Assembly (NCBI GenBank): GCA_023395735.1
Contig: JAEWYI010000026.1
Location: 1 to 64,000, forward strand
Length of the DNA: 64,000 nt
Origin: Cyanobacteria bacterium OH_SFB_17
GTDB taxonomy: Bacteria > Cyanobacteriota > Vampirovibrionia > Gastranaerophilales > Gastranaerophilaceae
Direction of reading: 5' to 3'
Positions 60,736-64,000 of this stretch are shown here, in pieces. The translations under genes and the position numbers were made by a program. The notes below the pieces were generated by a model. The model worked only from the letters and a program-made list of their open reading frames with translations, did not search any database and had not been told where the DNA came from. The stretch's first letter is position 1, and each line of letters begins with the position of its first letter.

Positions 60736-61305
60736 ATGGCAATTAATCCTGTATTATATAATCCAATCTGTTTTCGTGCTGAAAATTCTTCAAATCAAAA
60801 TGCTGAAAATCAGTACGACAAGAACCCTGTCTCTACAAAAGGGGAAAGGGCTAAACTTTTTGCTACCACTGCCATTGCCGGTCTTGGGGTCGGGCTTCGT
60901 TCGCTTTGGTATTTATATGACGATGGTTTTTTAGTCGAAGATGTATACAAAACAGGGTCAAAAATTGTTGACAAAAATAAAAAAAATCTTACAGGATCCA
61001 AAAAAGAATTGGCCAAATTGGGCGCTTTCGGGGCTTTGACCGCTGGGTTTGTCGCGCTGATTGCGGCTGTTTATACAGCTTATAAAACGCCAGATGTTAT
61101 GTATAATGGAAAAGTTAATGCATTTGTAAAAGGTAAAGATATGGATATCTATACAAGATCAAACAGTATTGAAAAAAGTTTGTATGACGAAATGAACGAG
61201 AAAGCAAAAGCAGCAACAACTAAAGAGGAAAAAGAGAAATTAAATCAACAGTATCTTAAATTGCGCGCAGCAAAAAATCAGGTGCCTGATTCTATTAAAA
61301 AATAA
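60736..61305 (+). CDS. Tagged membrane protein, second of a tandem pair
   Basis: The 189-residue protein starts MAINPVLYNPICFRAENSSN, with F-R-A as the tag. Its two membrane segments and the KVNAFVKGKDMDIYTRSNS motif match the gene before it, so the two are paralogues. The tail is a charged helix (EMNEKAKAATTKEEKEKLNQ). It lies 12 bases downstream of the first and is followed by a terminator. Confidence 0.65.
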   Translation: MAINPVLYNPICFRAENSSNQNAENQYDKNPVSTKGERAKLFATTAIAGLGVGLRSLWYLYDDGFLVEDVYKTGSKIVDKNKKNLTGSKKELAKLGAFGALTAGFVALIAAVYTAYKTPDVMYNGKVNAFVKGKDMDIYTRSNSIEKSLYDEMNEKAKAATTKEEKEKLNQQYLKLRAAKNQVPDSIKK

Positions 61306-61324
61306 GGTTTAATAAGGATAAACA

Positions 61325-61355
61325 AAAAAGGCGCCAGCATCGCTGGCGCCTTTTT
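61325..61355 (+). terminator. Terminator of the tandem pair
   Basis: A 14-bp perfect stem (61325-61338 with 61342-61355) with loop ATC; the GGCGCCAGC core recalls the hairpin at 33733. Confidence 0.9.
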
Positions 61356-61377
61356 GTTTTATTCTTTTGCAAGTCAT

Positions 61378-62502
61378 CTACACACTAGTTGTTGCTTTAG
61401 TTTTTTCAATTGCCCCAATTAAAGTGTCAGCCACTTGTTTTTGTTCTTCAGCAGTAAGCTCAGGGAACATAGGAAGAGAAATTACAAGTTTTGTATTTTC
61501 TTCTGTGTAAGGAAGTGAGCCCTCATCCATTCCCAAATCAGCATGAACTTTTTGCATGTGAAGAGGTACCGGATAATAAAGCATAGCTCCAATTCCTGAT
61601 TCTTGAAGAATTTTATGAACTTCATCTCTGTTAGGAATTTTTATTGTATATTGGTGATAAACGCAGTATGTGTTATCCATTTCAACCGGAGTTGTAATAT
61701 CTGCACAGTTTTTAAACAATTCATTGTATCTGTATGCGTTTTCTCTTCTTTTTTTGTTCCAAGAGTCGATGTGTTTGAATTTTACTCTTAAAACAGCTGC
61801 TTGAACTTCATCCAGTCTACTGTTTACACCGATTTCATCGTGGTAGTATCTAACAGTCATCCCGTGATTTCTAAGCGAGTTTACTCTGTCGTTAATCACT
61901 TGTGAATTTGTTGTTAAAAGACCGCCATCGCCCATCGCACCAAGGTTTTTAGTAGGGAAAAAGCTGAAACAGCCGATGTCACCGAAAGAACCAACCATTT
62001 TATCTCCGATTTTTGCTCCTATTGCTTGGCAGCAGTCTTCGATTACGTATAAATTGTGGCGTTTAGCAATATCCATAATTACTTCCATGTTTGCAGGTTG
62101 TCCGTAAAGGTGTACAGGTATAATTGCTTTTGTTTTTGGTGTTATTGCGTTTTCGATTTTTTCAGCATCAAGGTTGAATGTATCTTTGTCTATGTCAACA
62201 AATACAGGAGTTGCACCAACTATGCTAATTGCTTCTGTTGTTGCAATAAAAGTGAAAGCTGTTGAAATAACTTCATCTCCAGGTCCAATATCCAAAGCTC
62301 TTAAAGCTAAGTGAAGAGCATCAGTTCCTGAGTTTAGGGTTATTGCGTGGTTTACACCAACATATTTCGCTAAATCTTCAGATAAAGCTTTGTTGTGTGG
62401 TCCAAGAATGTACGCTCCTGAGCGTAAAACTTCGACAACTTCTTTTTCAATTTCTGCGCCGATTTCTTTATATTGACGTTTTAAATCTAGAATAGGTATC
62501 AT
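61378..62502 (-). CDS. DegT/DnrJ/EryC1-family aminotransferase
   Basis: The 374-residue protein is a PLP enzyme of the sugar-aminotransferase family. It starts MIPILDLKRQYKEIGAEIEK, has ALNSGTDALHLALRAL-like sequence (TLNSGTDALHLALRALDIG), GDEVISTAFTFIATTEAI, EDCCQAIGA and FFPTKNLGAMGDGGLL with the PLP lysine. Members aminate keto-sugars for surface polysaccharides. The substrate is unknown, and no sugar pathway gene is adjacent. GGAGA precedes the ATG. Confidence 0.9.
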   Translation of the reverse strand: MIPILDLKRQYKEIGAEIEKEVVEVLRSGAYILGPHNKALSEDLAKYVGVNHAITLNSGTDALHLALRALDIGPGDEVISTAFTFIATTEAISIVGATPVFVDIDKDTFNLDAEKIENAITPKTKAIIPVHLYGQPANMEVIMDIAKRHNLYVIEDCCQAIGAKIGDKMVGSFGDIGCFSFFPTKNLGAMGDGGLLTTNSQVINDRVNSLRNHGMTVRYYHDEIGVNSRLDEVQAAVLRVKFKHIDSWNKKRRENAYRYNELFKNCADITTPVEMDNTYCVYHQYTIKIPNRDEVHKILQESGIGAMLYYPVPLHMQKVHADLGMDEGSLPYTEENTKLVISLPMFPELTAEEQKQVADTLIGAIEKTKATTSV

Positions 62503-62634
62503 ATAAATCTCCTTCTCATCTTCTACCTTACTCTAGTTTAGCACAGTATTTACATGCCTTTACATAATTTTAATTTCAAAAAATTAAGTTTGAAACCTTT
62601 GTAAATAAGCTATTTGGATGTGTTTTGTAGATTG

Positions 62635-63375
62635 CTAAGGTTTAAAGTTAGGTATTGTTTTTGAGAGTTCTTCATAATTAGGTAATTTTTTGTTTATTAT
62701 TACAAAAGCAGCCGGGCTTGCTCCATTTTCTTTTTGTGGGTTTATGTTTGCTGGGTCGCAAGCGGTTATTTTTTCTTTTGTTCCATGTCCGCAAATTCCG
62801 TCTTTTGTTTTTTCTTTTGCATAAAAATTTATGTCATTACCGGTTTTGTAGCCAATGGTTAGGTGAAATGTATCTTTTCCTATTCTGTTTGGCGGTTTTT
62901 TCCCGTTTAAATCGACGAGCAGCCAGAACCCTTCTTCATCGCTTTCAATGGAAAAAATTGTGCCGTCAAGAAATATGTAAATATCGCGATTATTGTTTGT
63001 TCTAAAATCAAATTCACTTTTTTCGTTTCCCCAATATTCAAGCGTTTTTTCAGGAAGCAGATTGATATCATTTGGATTGTTTTTATTTATCTGCTGAGCA
63101 ATATTTAAATATTTTTTTAAATCTTCAAAATCAGGGTTTTTCCCAGTTAATTTTTTTTGATACTCAAAGCAAACTCCTAATTTGTACGGACAAAAATTTT
63201 CGCCTTTCCATTTATCAATTGCGTCTTGCATTGTTGAATTAAATTTGCTTAGCTTGTCATAAATATGAGCCTGATAAGTATCTTTTTTTAGTGCCGGGAT
63301 TGTAAGAATAAAAAGAGTGCCGATTATTAACATCGTTATCAAAATATCATACAAGTTAAATCCATTTTTTTTCAT
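62635..63375 (-). CDS. Pseudopilin-like protein
   Basis: The 246-residue protein begins MKKNGFNLYDILITMLIIGT, with the peptidase site at G|F and a hydrophobic helix. Position +5 is aspartate in place of the usual glutamate. A globular exported domain follows, with six or so cysteines (FCPYKLGVCFEY and DGICGHGTKEKITACDP). It may be a minor pilin or type II-secretion pseudopilin. It differs from the prepilin-like protein at 2081, though both end in a Cys-rich globular domain. Confidence 0.65.
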   Translation of the reverse strand: MKKNGFNLYDILITMLIIGTLFILTIPALKKDTYQAHIYDKLSKFNSTMQDAIDKWKGENFCPYKLGVCFEYQKKLTGKNPDFEDLKKYLNIAQQINKNNPNDINLLPEKTLEYWGNEKSEFDFRTNNNRDIYIFLDGTIFSIESDEEGFWLLVDLNGKKPPNRIGKDTFHLTIGYKTGNDINFYAKEKTKDGICGHGTKEKITACDPANINPQKENGASPAAFVIINKKLPNYEELSKTIPNFKP

Positions 63376-63427
63376 ATTTATCCTTTATTTTATAAACCAG
63401 AGCTGACGCGTATCATTATATAAACAT

Positions 63428-63465
63428 TAAAAGAGCGAATTTACAATCGTAAATTCGCTCTTTTA
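63428..63465. terminator. 17-bp bidirectional terminator
   Basis: 63428-63444 pairs perfectly with 63449-63465 around AATC, with A/T-rich ends. It ends the winged-helix gene. Confidence 0.85.
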
Positions 63466-63483
63466 AAACATTCTTAATCTTTA

Positions 63484-63693
63484 TTATCTTAATTTGATTT
63501 TTAAAGAGTTTCCGCTTTTTGCAAGTTCAACTTTGTCTTCTCTTGCAAGCCATCCAAGGCCTAATTCAGCAAAGTTGCTTTTCAAGTCTAAATCTTTTTT
63601 CATTTTTGAAAAAGTAGCCTGACCTTCATTTTCTGCTAAATAATCGTAAATTTGTCCTGCTGAAAGTCCAATTTCTTGTTCCATAGATTGCAT
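63484..63693 (-). CDS. Winged-helix protein (DUF2582-like)
   Basis: From the ATG at 63691-63693 (AAGGAG at good spacing) the protein has 69 residues. EQEIGLSAGQIYDYLAENEG then TFSKMKKDLDLKSNFAELGLGWLAREDKV fits the small winged-helix DUF2582 pattern. It probably binds DNA or a partner protein. The first of three ATG codons is too close to the ribosome-binding site. It stands between a pseudopilin and a TPR gene. Confidence 0.75.
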   Translation of the reverse strand: MQSMEQEIGLSAGQIYDYLAENEGQATFSKMKKDLDLKSNFAELGLGWLAREDKVELAKSGNSLKIKLR

Positions 63694-63801
63694 ATTTATC
63701 ATCTCCTTTGTAAGTGTAACCTTGTTGCTGTGTCAACTTGCCAGTATTATAAACAAAACAAAAGGCAAATTCAAGTCCACCAAAAGTAGTATTAGGCTAA
63801 T

Positions 63802-64000
63802 TTATAATTTGTTTTCCATTCTTCGTATTTTGAATTTAATTCTAGCCGATTCTTTTGCATTTGGTTCAAGACTTACGTAGGCTTTATATTGTTTTAGTGC
63901 TTTTTCAGTGTTTTTGTTTGATTCATAAAGCTGTGCTAATTTAAGATGAGCCTTGGCGTTATTGAGGTTGATGGACAAAGAAAGCGAAAAATATTCGATT
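63802..64000 (-). CDS. TPR-repeat protein (partial)
   Basis: The N-terminal part lies beyond the window; only the last 65 residues are seen, reading INLNNAKAHLKLAQLYESNK, then TEKALKQYKAYVSLEPNAKE and ending RRMENKL. The pattern of small-large residues (N..A...LA.LY...) and (KALKQYKAYV.LEPN) is that of a tetratricopeptide repeat. Function is unknown. Confidence 0.6.
   Translation of the reverse strand, partial: IEYFSLSLSINLNNAKAHLKLAQLYESNKNTEKALKQYKAYVSLEPNAKESARIKFKIRRMENKL

Noticed and set aside
1..64000. CRISPR array, insertion sequence, rRNA or tRNA
   Set aside because: No regularly spaced repeats, transposase frames, or recognisable RNA gene sequences were seen on reading both strands.

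Overview
The window is AT-rich bacterial chromosome, densely packed on both strands, and I see no rRNA, tRNA, CRISPR array or transposase in it. The best guess for the source is a non-photosynthetic cyanobacterial relative of the Gastranaerophilales / Vampirovibrionia (Melainabacteria) type. This is inferred from several things together: prepilin-like proteins with an AFTLAE-type N-terminus, S-layer-homology proteins, a GT2 glycosyltransferase resembling cyanobacterial glucolipid synthases, and a set of lineage-specific small proteins sharing an N-terminal F-(K/R)-(S/G/A) tag. It is not proven by any marker gene here.

Region by region. 1-4.4 kb: end of leuD, a MntA-HepT toxin-antitoxin pair, a divergent histidine-phosphatase-like gene, a small XRE regulator, a prepilin-like protein, rsmI and an orphan. 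4.5-13.5 kb: tpiA, then a classical fatty-acid/phospholipid cluster (DUF177-rpmF-plsX-fabH-fabD-fabG-acpP-fabF) and rpmI-rplT. 13.6-23.8 kb: MarC-type membrane protein, an XRE/zinc-ribbon protein, a secreted alpha/beta-hydrolase-like protein, mnmE, a MATE exporter, two tagged membrane proteins and a cysteine-rich SLH surface protein. 24-36.6 kb: a phage-derived module with amidase, propeller-type tail protein, major capsid, scaffold-like protein, adaptor, small terminase, portal, large terminase and two trailing membrane proteins. It lacks any visible integrase, repressor, replication gene or receptor-binding protein. 36.6-46.1 kb: speE, a HIT hydrolase, proS, cheW plus a chemoreceptor, a GNAT-like protein, a possible CheD/CNF-like deamidase and ribD. 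46.1-54 kb: dnaE, panD, an orphan, the NADPH glutamate synthase small subunit, a secreted envelope protein and HU. 54.3-64 kb: a GT28-GT2-apt cluster, gatA, further tagged orphans, a DegT aminotransferase, a pseudopilin-like protein, a winged-helix protein and a partial TPR gene.

The genes work together most clearly in lipid synthesis (plsX/fab cluster, then the GT28/GT2 glycolipid pair). The most unusual block is the podovirus-like capsid and packaging set, which looks like either a stripped prophage or a domesticated particle. Several promoters place the start codon 6-7 bases after the -10 box, which implies leaderless mRNAs; the clearest case is a divergent pair with overlapping -35 boxes at about 1.05-1.11 kb. 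Strong, nearly perfect hairpin terminators close many transcription units.
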